NCBI GenBank assembly: GCA_034766995.1
Contig: CM068325.1
Span: 597,501-661,500 of the forward strand
Length of the DNA: 64,000 bases
Source: Acanthacorydalis orientalis
Taxonomy: Eukaryota; Arthropoda; Insecta; Megaloptera; Corydalidae
Reading direction: 5' to 3'
In this document: piece by piece, positions 47,901 through 62,900 of the stretch
Position numbering within the stretch: position 1 is the first letter of the stretch
Layout: every line of letters begins with the position of its first letter
Program-made: the position numbers and the translations under genes
Notes under the pieces: model-generated
What the model was told of the DNA's origin: nothing
The model's database searches: none
Seen by the model: only the letters and a program-made list of their open reading frames with translations

Positions 47901-50900
47901 CGTGTTATTTCAGTAAAAGTATGTCAGTTCTATATAAAAGTTGCAATATTTTTGAACAATTCTCGAGTCTGGTCGTTGAAAATCACGTTTATATGAAAAA
48001 TATCGCAATTTCAAGCGACAAAAACGCTATTTCAGTGATAATATCACAGAATTTACCAAAAATGTATACATATTTGGTGTTATTTCAGTCAAAATAAGTT
48101 AGTTTTATATAAAAGTTGCAACATTTTTCGTCAAATATCGAGTCTGGTCGTTGAAAATCACGTTTATATGAAAAATATCGCAATTTCAAGCGACAAAAAC
48201 GCTATTTCAGTGATAATATCACAGAATTTACCAAAAATGTATACATATTTGGTGTTATTTCAGTCAAAATATGTTAGTTCTATATAAAAGTTGCAACATT
48301 TTTGAACAATTCTCGAGTCTGGTCGTTGAAAATCACGTTTATATGAAAAATATCGCAATTTCAAGCGACAAAAACGCTACTTCAGTGATAATATCACAGA
48401 ATTTACCAAAAATGTATACATATTTGGTGTTATTTCAGTCAAAATAAGTTATATCTATATAAAAGTTGCAACATTTTTCTTCAAATATCGAGTCTGGTCG
48501 TTGAAAATCACGTTTATATGAAAAATATCGCTATTTCAAGCGACAAAAACGGTATTTCAGTGATAATATCACAGAATTTATCAAAAATGTACACATATTT
48601 CGTGTTATTTCAGTAAAAGTATGTCAGTTCTATATAAAAGTTGCAATATTTTTGAACAATTCTCGAGTCTGGTCGTTGAAAATCACGTTTATATGAAAAA
48701 TATCGCAATTTCAAGCGACAAAAACGCTACTTCAGTGATAATATCACAGAATTTATCAAAAATGTATACATATTTGGTGTTATTTCAGTCAAAATAAGTT
48801 AGTTCTATATAAAAGTTGCAATATTTTTGAACAATTCTCGAGTCTGGTCGTTGAAAATCACGTTTATATGAAAAATATCGCAATTTCAAGCGACAAAAAC
48901 GCTATTTCAGTGATAATATCACAGAATTTATCAAAAATGTATACATACTTGGTGTTATTTCAGTCAAAATAAGTTAGTTTTATATAAAAGTTGCAACATT
49001 TTTCGTCAAATATCGAGTCTGGTCGTTGAAAATCACGTTTATATGAAAAATATCGCAATTTCAAGCGACAAAAACGCTACTTCAGTGATAATATCACAGA
49101 ATTTATCAAAAATGTACACATATTTCGTGTTATTTCAGTAAAAGTATGTCAGTTCTATATAAAAGTTGCAATATTTTTGAACAATTCTCGAGTCTGGTCG
49201 TTGAAAATCACGTTTATATGAAAAATATCGCAATTTCAAGCGACAAAAACGCTATTTCAGTGATAATATCACAGAATTTATCAAAAATGTACACATATTT
49301 CGTGTTATTTCAGTCAAAATAAGTTAGTTTTATATAAAAGTTGCAACATTTTTCGTCAAATATCGAGTCTGGTCGTTGAAAATCACGTTTATATGAAAAA
49401 TATCGCAATTTCAAGCGACAAAAACGCTACTTCAGTGATAATATCACAGAATTTATCAAAAATGTACACATATTTCGTGTTATTTCAGTAAAAGTATGTC
49501 AGTTCTATATAAAAGTTGCAATATTTTTGAACAATTCTCGAGTCTGGTCGTTGAAAATCACGTTTATATGAAAAATATCGCAATTTCAAGCGACAAAAAC
49601 GCTATTTCAGTGATAATATCACAGAATTTACCAAAAATGTATACATATTTGGTGTTATTTCAGTCAAAATAAGTTAGTTCTATATAAAAGTTGCAACATT
49701 TTTCGTCAAATATCGAGTCTGGTCGTTGAAAATCACGTTTATATGAAAAATATCGCAATTTCAAGCGACAAAAACGCTACTTCAGTGATAATATCACAGA
49801 ATTTATCAAAAATGTACACATATTTCGTGTTATTTCAGTAAAAGTATGTCAGTTCTATATAAAAGTTGCAATATTTTTGAACAATTCTCGAGTCTGGTCG
49901 TTGAAAATCACGTTTATATGAAAAATATCGCAATTTCAAGCGACAAAAACGCTACTTCAGTGATAATATCACAGAATTTATCAAAAATGTATACATATTT
50001 GGTGTTATTTCAGTCAAAATAAGTTAGTTTTATATAAAAGTTGCAACATTTTTCGTCAAATATCGAGTCTGGTCGTTGAAAATCACGTTTATATGAAAAA
50101 TATCGCAATTTCAAGCGACAAAAACGCTATTTCAGTGATAATATCACAGAATTTATCAAAAATGTACACATATTTCTTGTTATTTCAGTAAAAGTATGTC
50201 AGTTCTATATAAAAGTTGCAATATTTTTGAACAATTCTCGAGTCTGGTCGTTGAAAATCACGTTTATATGAAAAATATCGATATTTCAAGCGACAAAAAC
50301 GATATTTCAGTGATAATATCACAGAATTTATCAAAAATGTACACATATTTGGTGTTATTTAAGTCAAAATAAGTTAGTTTTATATAAAAGTTGCAACATT
50401 TTTCGTCAAATATCGAGTCTGGTCGTTGAAAATCACGTTTATATGAAAAATATCGCAATTTCAAGCGACAAAAACGCTATTTCAGTGATAATATCACAGA
50501 ATTTATCAAAAATGTACACATATTTCGTGTTATTTCAGTAAAAGTATGTCAGTTCTATATAAAAGTTGCAATATTTTTGAACAATTCTCGAGTCTGGTCG
50601 TTGAAAATCACGTTTATATGAAAAATATCGCAATTTCAAGCGACAAAAACGCTATTTCAGTGATAATATCACAGAATTTATCAAAAATGTACACATATTT
50701 GGTGTTATTTCAGTCAAAATAAGTTAGTTCTATATAAAAGTTGCAACATTTTTCGTCAAATATCGAGTCTGGTCGTTGAAAATCACGTTTATATGAAAAA
50801 TATCGCAATTTCAAGCGACAAAAACGCTACTTCAGTGATAATATCACAGAATTTATCAAAAATGTACACATATTTCGTGTTATTTCAGTAAAAGTATGTC

Positions 50901-53900
50901 AGTTCTATATAAAAGTTGCAATATTTTTGAACAATTCTCGAGTCTGGTCGTTGAAAATCACGTTTATATGAAAAATATCGCAATTTCAAGCGACAAAAAC
51001 GCTACTTCAGTGATAATATCACAGAATTTACCAAAAATGTATACATATTTGGTGTTATTTCAGTCAAAATAAGTTAGTTCTATATAAAAGTTGCAACATT
51101 TTTCGTCAAATATCGAGTCTGGTCGTTGAAAATCACGTTTATATGAAAAATATCGCAATTTCAAGCGACAAAAACGCTATTTCAGTGATAATATCACAGA
51201 ATTTATCAAAAATGTACACATATTTCGTGTTATTTCAGTCAAAATAAGTTAGTTTTATATAAAAGTTGCAATATTTTTGAACAATTCTCGAGTCTGGTCG
51301 TTGAAAATCACGTTTATATGAAAAATATCGCAATTTCAAGCGACAAAAACGCTATTTCAGTGATAATATCACAGAATTTATCAAAAATGTACACATATTT
51401 CGTGTTATTTCAGTCAAAATAAGTTAGTTTTATATAAAAGTTGCAACATTTTTCGTCAAATATCGAGTCTGGTCGTTGAAAATCACGTTTATATGAAAAA
51501 TATCGCAATTTCAAGCGACAAAAACGCTACTTCAGTGATAATATCACAGAATTTATCAAAAATGTACACATATTTCGTGTTATTTCAGTAAAAGTATGTC
51601 AGTTCTATATAAAAGTTGCAACATTTTTCGTCAAATATCGAGTCTGGTCGTTGAAAATCACGTTTATATGAAAAATATCGCAATTTCAAGCGACAAAAAC
51701 GCTATTTCAGTGATAATATCACAGAATTTACCAAAAATGTATACATATTTGGTGTTATTTCAGTCAAAATATGTTAGTTCTATATAAAAGTTGCAATATT
51801 TTTGAACAATTCTCGAGTCTGGTCGTTGAAAATCACGTTTATATGAAAAATATCGCAATTTCAAGCGACAAAAACGCTATTTCAGTGATAATATCACAGA
51901 ATTTATCAAAAATGTACACATATTTCGTGTTATTTCAGTCAAAATAAGTTAGTTCTATATAAAAGTTGCAACATTTTTCGTCAAATATCGAGTCTGGTCG
52001 TTGAAAATCACGTTTATATGAAAAATATCGCAATTTCAAGCGACAAAAACGATATTTCAGTGATAATATCACAGAATTTATCAAAAATGTACACATATTT
52101 CTTGTTATTTCAGTAAAGGTATGTCAGTTCTATATAAAAGTTGCAATATTTTTGAACAATTCTCGAGTCTGGTCGTTGAAAATCACGTTTATATGAAAAA
52201 TATCGCAATTTCAAGCGACAAAAACGCTACTTCAGTGATAATATCACAGAATGTACCAAAAATGTATACATATTTGGTGTTATTTCAGTCAAAATAAGTT
52301 AGTTTTATATAAAAGTTGCAACATTTTTCGTCAAATATCGAGTCTGGTCGTTGAAAATCACGTTTATATGAAAAATATCGCAATTTCAAGCGACAAAAAC
52401 GCTATTTCAGTGATAATATCACAGAATTTATCAAAAATGTACACATATTTCTTGTTATTTCAGTAAAGGTATGTCAGTTCTATATAAAAGTTGCAATATT
52501 TTTGAACAATTCTCGAGTCTGGTCGTAGAAAATCACGTTTATATGAAAAATATCGCAATTTCAAGCGACAAAAACGCTATTTCAGTGATAATATCACAGA
52601 ATTTATCAAAAATGTACACATATTTCGTGTTATTTCAGTAAAAGTATGTCAGTTCTATATAAAAGTTGCAACATTTTTCGTCAAATATCGAGTCTGGTCG
52701 TTGAAAATCACGTTTATATGAAAAATATCGCAATTTCAAGCGACAAAAACGCTACTTCAGTGATAATATCACAGAATTTATCAAAAATGTACACATATTT
52801 CGTGTTATTTCAGTAAAAGTATGTCAGTTCTATATAAAAGTTGCAATATTTTTGAACAATTCTCGAGTCTGGTCGTTGAAAATCACGTTTATATGAAAAA
52901 TATCGCAATTTCAAGCGACAAAAACGCTACTTCAGTGATAATATCACAGAATTTATCAAAAATGTATACATATTTGGTGTTATTTCAGTCAAAATAAGTT
53001 AGTTTTATATAAAAGTTGCAACATTTTTCGTCAAATATCGAGTCTGGTCGTTGAAAATCACGTTTATATGAAAAATATCGATATTTCAAGCGACAAAAAC
53101 GATATTTCAGTGATAATATCACAGAATTTATCAAAAATGTACACATATTTCTTGTTATTTCAGTAAAGGTATGTCAGTTCTATATAAAAGTTGCAATATT
53201 TTTGAACAATTCTCGAGTCTGGTCGTAGAAAATCACGTTTATATGAAAAATATCGCAATTTCAAGCGACAAAAACGCTATTTCAGTGATAATATCACAGA
53301 ATTTACCAAAAATGTATTCATATTTGGTGTTATTTCAGTCAAAATAAGTTAGTTCTATATAAAAGTTGCAACATTTTTCGTCAAATATCGAGTCTGGTCG
53401 TTGAAAATCACGTTTATATGAAAAATATCGCAATTTCAAGCGACAAAAACGCTACTTCAGTGATAATATCACAGAATTTATCAAAAATGTACACATATTT
53501 CGTGTTATTTCAGTAAAAGTATGTCAGTTCTATATAAAAGTTGCAATATTTTTGAACAATTCTCGAGTCTGGTCGTTGAAAATCACGTTTATATGAAAAA
53601 TATCGCAATTTCAAGCGACAAAAACGCTACTTCAGTGATAATATCACAGAATTTATCAAAAATGTACACATATTTCGTGTTATTTCAGTCAAAATATGTT
53701 AGTTCTATATAAAAGTTGCAACATTTTTCGACAAATATCGAGTCTGGTCGTTGAAAATCACGTTTATATGAAAAATATCGCAATTTCAAGCGACAAAAAC
53801 GCTACTTCAGTGATAATATCACAGAATTTATCAAAAATGTATACATATTTGGTGTTATTTCAGTCAAAATAAGTTAGTTTTATATAAAAGTTGCAACATT

Positions 53901-56900
53901 TTTCGTCAAATATCGAGTCTGGTCGTTGAAAATCACGTTTATATGAAAAATATCGCAATTTCAAGCGACAAAAACGCTACTTCAGTGATAATATCACAGA
54001 ATTTATCAAAAATGTACACATATTTCGTGTTATTTCAGTAAAAGTATGTCAGTTCTATATAAAAGTTGCAATATTTTTGAACAATTCTCGAGTCTGGTCG
54101 TTGAAAATCACGTTTATATGAAAAATATCGCAATTTCAAGCGACAAAAACGATATTTCAGTGATAATATCACAGAATTTATCAAAAATGTACACATATTT
54201 GGTGTTATTTAAGTCAAAATAAGTTAGTTTTATATAAAAGTTGCAACATTTTTCGTCAAATATCGAGTCTGGTCGTTGAAAATCACGTTTATATGAAAAA
54301 TATCGCAATTTCAAGCGACAAAAACGCTACTTCAGTGATAATATCACAGAATTTATCAAAAATGTACACATATTTCGTGTTATTTCAGTAAAAGTATGTC
54401 AGTTCTATATAAAAGTTGCAATATTTTTGAACAATTCTCGAGTCTGGTCGTTGAAAATCACGTTTATATGAAAAATATCGCAATTTCAAGCGACAAAAAC
54501 GCTATTTCAGTGATAATATCACAGAATTTATCAAAAATGTATACATACTTGGTGTTATTTCAGTCAAAATAAGTTAGTTTTATATAAAAGTTGCAACATT
54601 TTTCGTCAAATATCGAGTCTGGTCGTTGAAAATCACGTTTATATGAAAAATATCGCAATTTCAAGCGACAAAAACGCTACTTCAGTGATAATATCACAGA
54701 ATTTATCAAAAATGTACACATATTTCGTGTTATTTCAGTCAAAATAAGTTAGTTCTATATAAAAGTTGCAATATTTTTGAACAATTCTCGAGTCTGGTCG
54801 TTGAAAATCACGTTTATATGAAAAATATCGCAATTTCAAGCGACAAAAACGCTATTTCAGTGATAATATCACAGAATTTACCAAAAATGTATACATATTT
54901 GGTGTTATTTCAGTCAAAATAAGTTAGTTCTATATAAAAGTTGCAACATTTTTCGTCAAATATCGAGTCTGGTCGTTGAAAATCACGTTTATATGAAAAA
55001 TATCGCAATTTCAAGCGACAAAAACGCTACTTCAGTGATAATATCACAGAATTTATCAAAAATGTACACATATTTCGTGTTATTTCAGTAAAAGTATGTC
55101 AGTTCTATATAAAAGTTGCAATATTTTTGAACAATTCTCGAGTCTGGTCGTTGAAAATCACGTTTATATGAAAAATATCGCAATTTCAAGCGACAAAAAC
55201 GCTACTTCAGTGATAATATCACAGAATTTATCAAAAATGTACACATATTTCGTGTTATTTCAGTAAAAGTATGTCAGTTCTATATAAAAGTTGCAACATT
55301 TTTCGTCAAATATCGAGTCTGGTCGTTGAAAATCACGTTTATATGAAAAATATCGCAATTTCAAGCGACAAAAACGCTACTTCAGTGATAATATCACAGA
55401 ATTTATCAAAAATGTACACATATTTCGTGTTATTTCAGTCAAAATAAGTTAGTTCTATATAAAAGTTGCAATATTTTTGAACAATTCTCGAGTCTGGTCG
55501 TTGAAAATCACGTTTATATGAAAAATATCGCAATTTCAAGCGACAAAAACGCTACTTCAGTGATAATATCACAGAATTTATCAAAAATGTATACATATTT
55601 GGTGTTATTTAAGTCAAAATAAGTTAGTTTTATATAAAAGTTGCAACATTTTTCGTCAAATATCGAGTCTGGTCGTTGAAAATCACGTTTATATGAAAAA
55701 TATCGATATTTCAAGCGACAAAAACGATATTTCAGTGATAATATCACAGAATTTATCAAAAATGTACACATATTTCTTGTTATTTCAGTAAAGGTATGTC
55801 AGTTCTATATAAAAGTTGCAATATTTTTGAACAATTCTCGAGTCTGGTCGTAGAAAATCACGTTTATATGAAAAATATCGCAATTTCAAGCGACAAAAAC
55901 GCTATTTCAGTGATAATATCACAGAATTTACCAAAAATGTATTCATATTTGGTGTTATTTCAGTCAAAATAAGTTAGTTCTATATAAAAGTTGCAACATT
56001 TTTCGTCAAATATCGAGTCTGGTCGTTGAAAATCACGTTTATATGAAAAATATCGCAATTTCAAGCGACAAAAACGCTACTTCAGTGATAATATCACAGA
56101 ATTTATCAAAAATGTACACATATTTCGTGTTATTTCAGTAAAAGTATGTCAGTTCTATATAAAAGTTGCAATATTTTTGAACAATTCTCGAGTCTGGTCG
56201 TTGAAAATCACGTTTATATGAAAAATATCGCAATTTCAAGCGACAAAAACGCTATTTCAGTGATAATATCACAGAATTTACCAAAAATGTATACATATTT
56301 GGTGTTATTTCAGTCAAAATATGTTAGTTCTATATAAAAGTTGCAACATTTTTCGACAAATATCGAGTCTGGTCGTTGAAAATCACGTTTATATGAAAAA
56401 TATCGCAATTTCAAGCGACAAAAACGCTATTTCAGTGATAATATCACAGAATTTATCAAAAATGTACACATATTTCGTGTTATTTCAGTCAAAATAAGTT
56501 AGTTTTATATAAAAGATGCAACATTTTTCGACAAATATCGAGTCTGGTCGTTGAAAATCACGTTTATATGAAAAATATATCTATTTCAAGCGACAAAAAC
56601 GCTATTTCAGTGATAATATCACAGAATTTATCAAAAATGTACACATATTTCGTGTTATTTCAGTAAAAGTATGTCAGTTCTATATAAAAGTTGCAATATT
56701 TTTGAACAATTCTCGAGTCTGGTCGTAGAAAATCACGTTTATATGAAAAATATCGCAATTTCAAGCGACAAAAACGCTATTTCAGTGATAATATCACAGA
56801 ATTTACCAAAAATGTATTCATATTTGGTGTTATTTCAGTCAAAATAAGTTAGTTCTATATAAAAGTTGCAACATTTTTCGTCAAATATCGAGTCTGGTCG

Positions 56901-59900
56901 TTGAAAATCACGTTTATATGAAAAATATCGCAATTTCAAGCGACAAAAACGCTATTTCAGTGATAATATCACAGAATTTATCAAAAATGTACACATATTT
57001 CGTGTTATTTCAGTAAAAGTATGTCAGTTCTATATAAAAGTTGCAATATTTTTGAACAATTCTCGAGTCTGGTCGTTGAAAATCACGTTTATATGAAAAA
57101 TATCGCAATTTCAAGCGACAAAAACGCTACTTCAGTGATAATATCACAGAATTTATCAAAAATGTACACATATTTCGTGTTATTTCAGTAAAAGTATGTC
57201 AGTTCTATATAAAAGTTGCAACATTTTTCGTCAAATATCGAGTCTGGTCGTTGAAAATCACGTTTATATGAAAAATATCGCAATTTCAAGCGACAAAAAC
57301 GATACTTCAGTGATAATATCACAGAATTTATCAAAAATGTACACATATTTCGTGTTATTTCAGTAAATGTATGTCAGTTCTATATAAAAGTTGCAATATT
57401 TTTGAACAATTCTCGAGTCTGGTCGTTAAAAATCACGTTTATATGAAAAATATCGCAATTTCAAGCGACAAAAACGCTATTTCAGTGATAATATCACAGA
57501 ATTTACCAAAAATGAATACATATTTGGTGTTATTTCAGTCAAAATATGTTAGTTCTATATAAAAGTTGCAATATTTTTCGACAAATATCGAGTCTGGTCG
57601 TTGAAAATCACGTTTATATGAAAAATATCGCAATTTCAAGCGACAAAAACGCTACTTCAGTGATAATATCACAGAATTTATCAAAAATGTACACATATTT
57701 CGTGTTATTTCAGTAAAAGTATGTCAGTTCTATATAAAAGTTGCAATATTTTTGAACAATTCTCGAGTCTGGTCGTTGAAAATCACGTTTATATGAAAAA
57801 TATCGCAATTTCAAGCGACAAAAACGCTATTTCAGTGATAATATCACAGAATTTACCAAAAATGTATTCATATTTGGTGTTATTTCAGTCAAAATAAGTT
57901 AGTTCTATATAAAAGTTGCAACATTTTTCGTCAAATATCGAGTCTGGTCGTTGAAAATCACGTTTATATGAAAAATATCGCAATTTCAAGCGACAAAAAC
58001 GCTACTTCAGTGATAATATCACAGAATTTATCAAAAATGTACACATATTTCGTGTTATTTCAGTCAAAATAAGTTAGTTTTATATAAAAGTTGCAATATT
58101 TTTGAACAATTCTCGAGTCTGGTCGTTGAAAATCACGTTTATATGAAAAATATCGCAATTTCAAGCGACAAAAACGCTACTTCAGTGATAATATCACAGA
58201 ATTTATCAAAAATGTACACATATTTCGTGTTATTTCAGTCAAAATAAGTTAGTTTTATATAAAAGTTGCAACATTTTTCGTCAAATATCGAGTCTGGTCG
58301 TTGAAAATCACGTTTATATGAAAAATATCGCAATTTCAAGCGACAAAAACGCTACTTCAGTGATAATATCACAGAATTTATCAAAAATGTACACATATTT
58401 CGTGTTATTTCAGTAAAAGTATGTCAGTTCTATATAAAAGTTGCAATATTTTTGAACAATTCTCGAGTCTGGTCGTTGAAAATCACGTTTATATGAAAAA
58501 TATCGCAATTTCAAGCGACAAAAACGCTATTTCAGTGATAATATCACAGAATTTATCAAAAATGTACACATATTTGGTGTTATTTCAGTCAAAATAAGTT
58601 AGTTCTATATAAAAGTTGCAACATTTTTCGTCAAATATCGAGTCTGGTCGTTGAAAATCACGTTTATATGAAAAATATCGCAATTTCAAGCGACAAAAAC
58701 GCTACTTCAGTGATAATATCACAGAATTTATCAAAAATGTACACATATTTCGTGTTATTTCAGTAAAAGTATGTCAGTTCTATATAAAAGTTGCAATATT
58801 TTTGAACAATTCTCGAGTCTGGTCGTTGAAAATCACGTTTATATGAAAAATATCGCAATTTCAAGCGACAAAAACGCTACTTCAGTGATAATATCACAGA
58901 ATTTATCAAAAATGTATACATATTTGGTGTTATTTCAGTCAAAATAAGTTAGTTCTATATAAAAGTTGCAACATTTTTCGTCAAATATCGAGTCTGGTCG
59001 TTGAAAATCACGTTTATATGAAAAATATCGCAATTTCAAGCGACAAAAACGCTACTTCAGTGATAATATCACAGAATTTATCAAAAATGTACACATATTT
59101 CGTGTTATTTCAGTAAAGGTATGTCAGTTCTATATAAAAGTTGCAATATTTTTGAACAATTCTCGAGTCTGGTCGTTGAAAATCACGTTTATATGAAAAA
59201 TATCGCAATTTCAAGCGACAAAAACGCTATTTCAGTGATAATATCACAGAATTTACCAAAAATGTATTCATATTTGGTGTTATTTCAGTCAAAATAAGTT
59301 AGTTCTATATAAAAGTTGCAACATTTTTCGTCAAATATCGAGTCTGGTCGTTGAAAATCACGTTTATATGAAAAATATCGCAATTTCAAGCGACAAAAAC
59401 GCTACTTCAGTGATAATATCACAGAATTTATCAAAAATGTACACATATTTCGTGTTATTTCAGTCAAAATAAGTTAGTTTTATATAAAAGTTGCAATATT
59501 TTTGAACAATTCTCGAGTCTGGTCGTTGAAAATCACGTTTATATGAAAAATATCGCAATTTCAAGCGACAAAAACGCTACTTCAGTGATAATATCACAGA
59601 ATTTATCAAAAATGTACACATATTTCGTGTTATTTCAGTAAAAGTATGTCAGTTCTATATAAAAGTTGCAATATTTTTGAACAATTCTCGAGTCTGGTCG
59701 TTGAAAATCACGTTTATATGAAAAATATCGCAATTTCAAGCGACAAAAACGCTATTTAAGTGATTATATCACAGAATTTACCAAAAATGTATACATATTT
59801 GGTGTTATTTCAGTCAAAATAAGTTAGTTTTATATAAAAGTTGCAATATTATTGAACAATTCCCGAGTCTGGTCGTTGAAAATCACGTTTATATGAAAAA

Positions 59901-62900
59901 TATCGCTATTTCAAGCGACAAAAACGCTATTTCAGTGATAATATCACAGAATTTATCAAAAATGTACACATATTTCGTGTTATTTCAGTAAAAGTATGTC
60001 AGTTCTATATAAAAGTTGCAATATTTTTGAACAATTCTCGAGTCTGGTCGTTGAAAATCACGTTTATATGAAAAATATCGCAATTTCAAGCGACAAAAAC
60101 GCTATTTCAGTGATAATATCACAGAATTTATCAAAAATGTACACATATTTGGTGTTATTTCAGTCAAAATAAGTTAGTTCTATATAAAAGTTGCAACATT
60201 TTTCGTCAAATATCGAGTCTGGTCGTTGAAAATCACGTTTATATGAAAAATATCGCAATTTCAAGCGACAAAAACGCTACTTCAGTGATAATATCACAGA
60301 ATTTATCAAAAATGTACACATATTTCGTGTTATTTCAGTAAAAGTATGTCAGTTCTATATAAAAGTTGCAATATTTTTGAACAATTCTCGAGTCTGGTCG
60401 TTGAAAATCACGTTTATATGAAAAATATCGCAATTTCAAGCGACAAAAACGCTATTTCAGTGATAATATCACAGAATTTATCAAAAATGTACACATATTT
60501 CGTGTTATTTCAGTCAAAATAAGTTAGTTCTATATAAAAGTTGCAACATTTTTCGTCAAATATCGAGTCTGGTCGTTGAAAATCACGTTTATATGAAAAA
60601 TATCGCAATTTCAAGCGACAAAAACGCTACTTCAGTGATAATATCACAGAATTTATCAAAAATGTACACATATTTCGTGTTATTTCAGTAAAAGTATGTC
60701 TGTTCTATATAAAAGTTGCAATATTTTTGAACAATTCTCGAGTCTGGTCGTTGAAAATCACGTTTATATGAAAAATATCGCAATTTCAAGCGACAAAAAC
60801 GCTACTTCAGTGATAATATCACAGAATTTATCAAAAATGTACACATATTTCGTGTTATTTCAGTAAAAGTATGTCAGTTCTATATAAAAGTTGCAATATT
60901 TTTGAACAATTCTCGAGTCTGGTCGTTGAAAATCACGTTTATATGAAAAATATCGCAATTTCAAGCGACAAAAACGCTACTTCAGTGATAATATCACAGA
61001 ATTTATCAAAAATGTACACATATTTCGTGTTATTTCAGTAAAAGTATGTCAGTTCTATATAAAAGTTGCAATATTTTTGAACAATTCTCGAGTCTGGTCG
61101 TTGAAAATCACGTTTATATGAAAAATATCGCAATTTCAAGCGACAAAAACGCTACTTCAGTGATAATATCACAGAATTTATCAAAAATGTATACATATTT
61201 GGTGTTATTTCAGTCAAAATAAGTTAGTTTTATATAAAAGTTGCAACATTTTTCGTCAAATATCGAGTCTGGTCGTTGAAAATCACGTTTATATGAAAAA
61301 TATCGCAATTTCAAGCGACAAAAACGCTATTTCAGTGATAATATCACAGAATTTATCAAAAATGTACACATATTTCTTGTTATTTCAGTAAAGGTATGTC
61401 AGTTCTATATAAAAGTTGCAATATTTTTGAACAATTCTCGAGTCTGGTCGTTGAAAATCACGTTTATATGAAAAATATCGCAATTTCAAGCGACAAAAAC
61501 GCTATTTCAGTGATAATATCACAGAATTTACCAAAAATGTATTCATATTTGGTGTTATTTCAGTCAAAATAAGTTAGTTCTATATAAAAGTTGCAACATT
61601 TTTCGTCAAATATCGAGTCTGGTCGTTGAAAATCACGTTTATATGAAAAATATCGCAATTTCAAGCGACAAAAACGCTACTTCAGTGATAATATCACAGA
61701 ATTTATCAAAAATGTACACATATTTCGTGTTATTTCAGTAAAAGTATGTCAGTTCTATATAAAAGTTGCAATATTTTTGAACAATTCTCGAGTCTGGTCG
61801 TTGAAAATCACGTTTATATGAAAAATATCGCAATTTCAAGCGACAAAAACGCTACTTCAGTGATAATATCACAGAATTTATCAAAAATGTATACATATTT
61901 GGTGTTATTTAAGTCAAAATAAGTTAGTTTTATATAAAAGTTGCAACATTTTTCGTCAAATATCGAGTCTGGTCGTTGATAATCACGTTTATATGAAAAA
62001 TATCGCAATTTCAAGCGACAAAAACGCTACTTCAGTGATAATATCACAGAATTTACAAAAAATGTATACATGTTTCGTGTTATTTCAGTCAAAATAAGTT
62101 AGTTTTATATAAAAGTTGCAACATTTTTGAACAATTCTCGAGTCTGGTCGTTGAAAATCACGTTTATATGAAAAATATCGCAATTTCAAGCGACAAAAAC
62201 GCTACTTCAGTGATAATATCACAGAATTTATCAAAAATGTACACATATTTCGTGTTATTTCAGTCAAAATAAGTTAGTTTTATATAAAAGTTGCAATATT
62301 TTTGAACAATTCTCGAGTCTGGTCGTTGAAAATCACGTTTATATGAAAAATATCGCAATTTCAAGCGACAAAAACGCTATTTCAGTGATAATATCACAGA
62401 ATTTATCAAAAATGTACACATATTTCGTGTTATTTCAGTAAAAGTATGTCAGTTCTATATAAAAGTTGCAATATTTTTGAACAATTCTCGAGTCTGGTCG
62501 TTGAAAATCACGTTTATATGAAAAATATCGCAATTTCAAGCGACAAAAACGCTACTTCAGTGATAATATCACAGAATTTATCAAAAATGTACACATATTT
62601 CGTGTTATTTCAGTAAAAGTATGTCAGTTCTATATAAAAGTTGCAATATTTTTGAACAATTCTCGAGTCTGGTCGTTGAAAATCACGTTTATATGAAAAA
62701 TATCGCAATTTCAAGCGACAAAAACGCTACTTCAGTGATAATATCACAGAATTTATCAAAAATGTACACATATTTCTTGTTATTTCAGTAAAGGTATGTC
62801 AGTTCTATATAAAAGTTGCAATATTTTTGAACAATTCTCGAGTCTGGTCGTTGAAAATCACGTTTATATGAAAAATATCGCAATTTCAAGCGACAAAAAC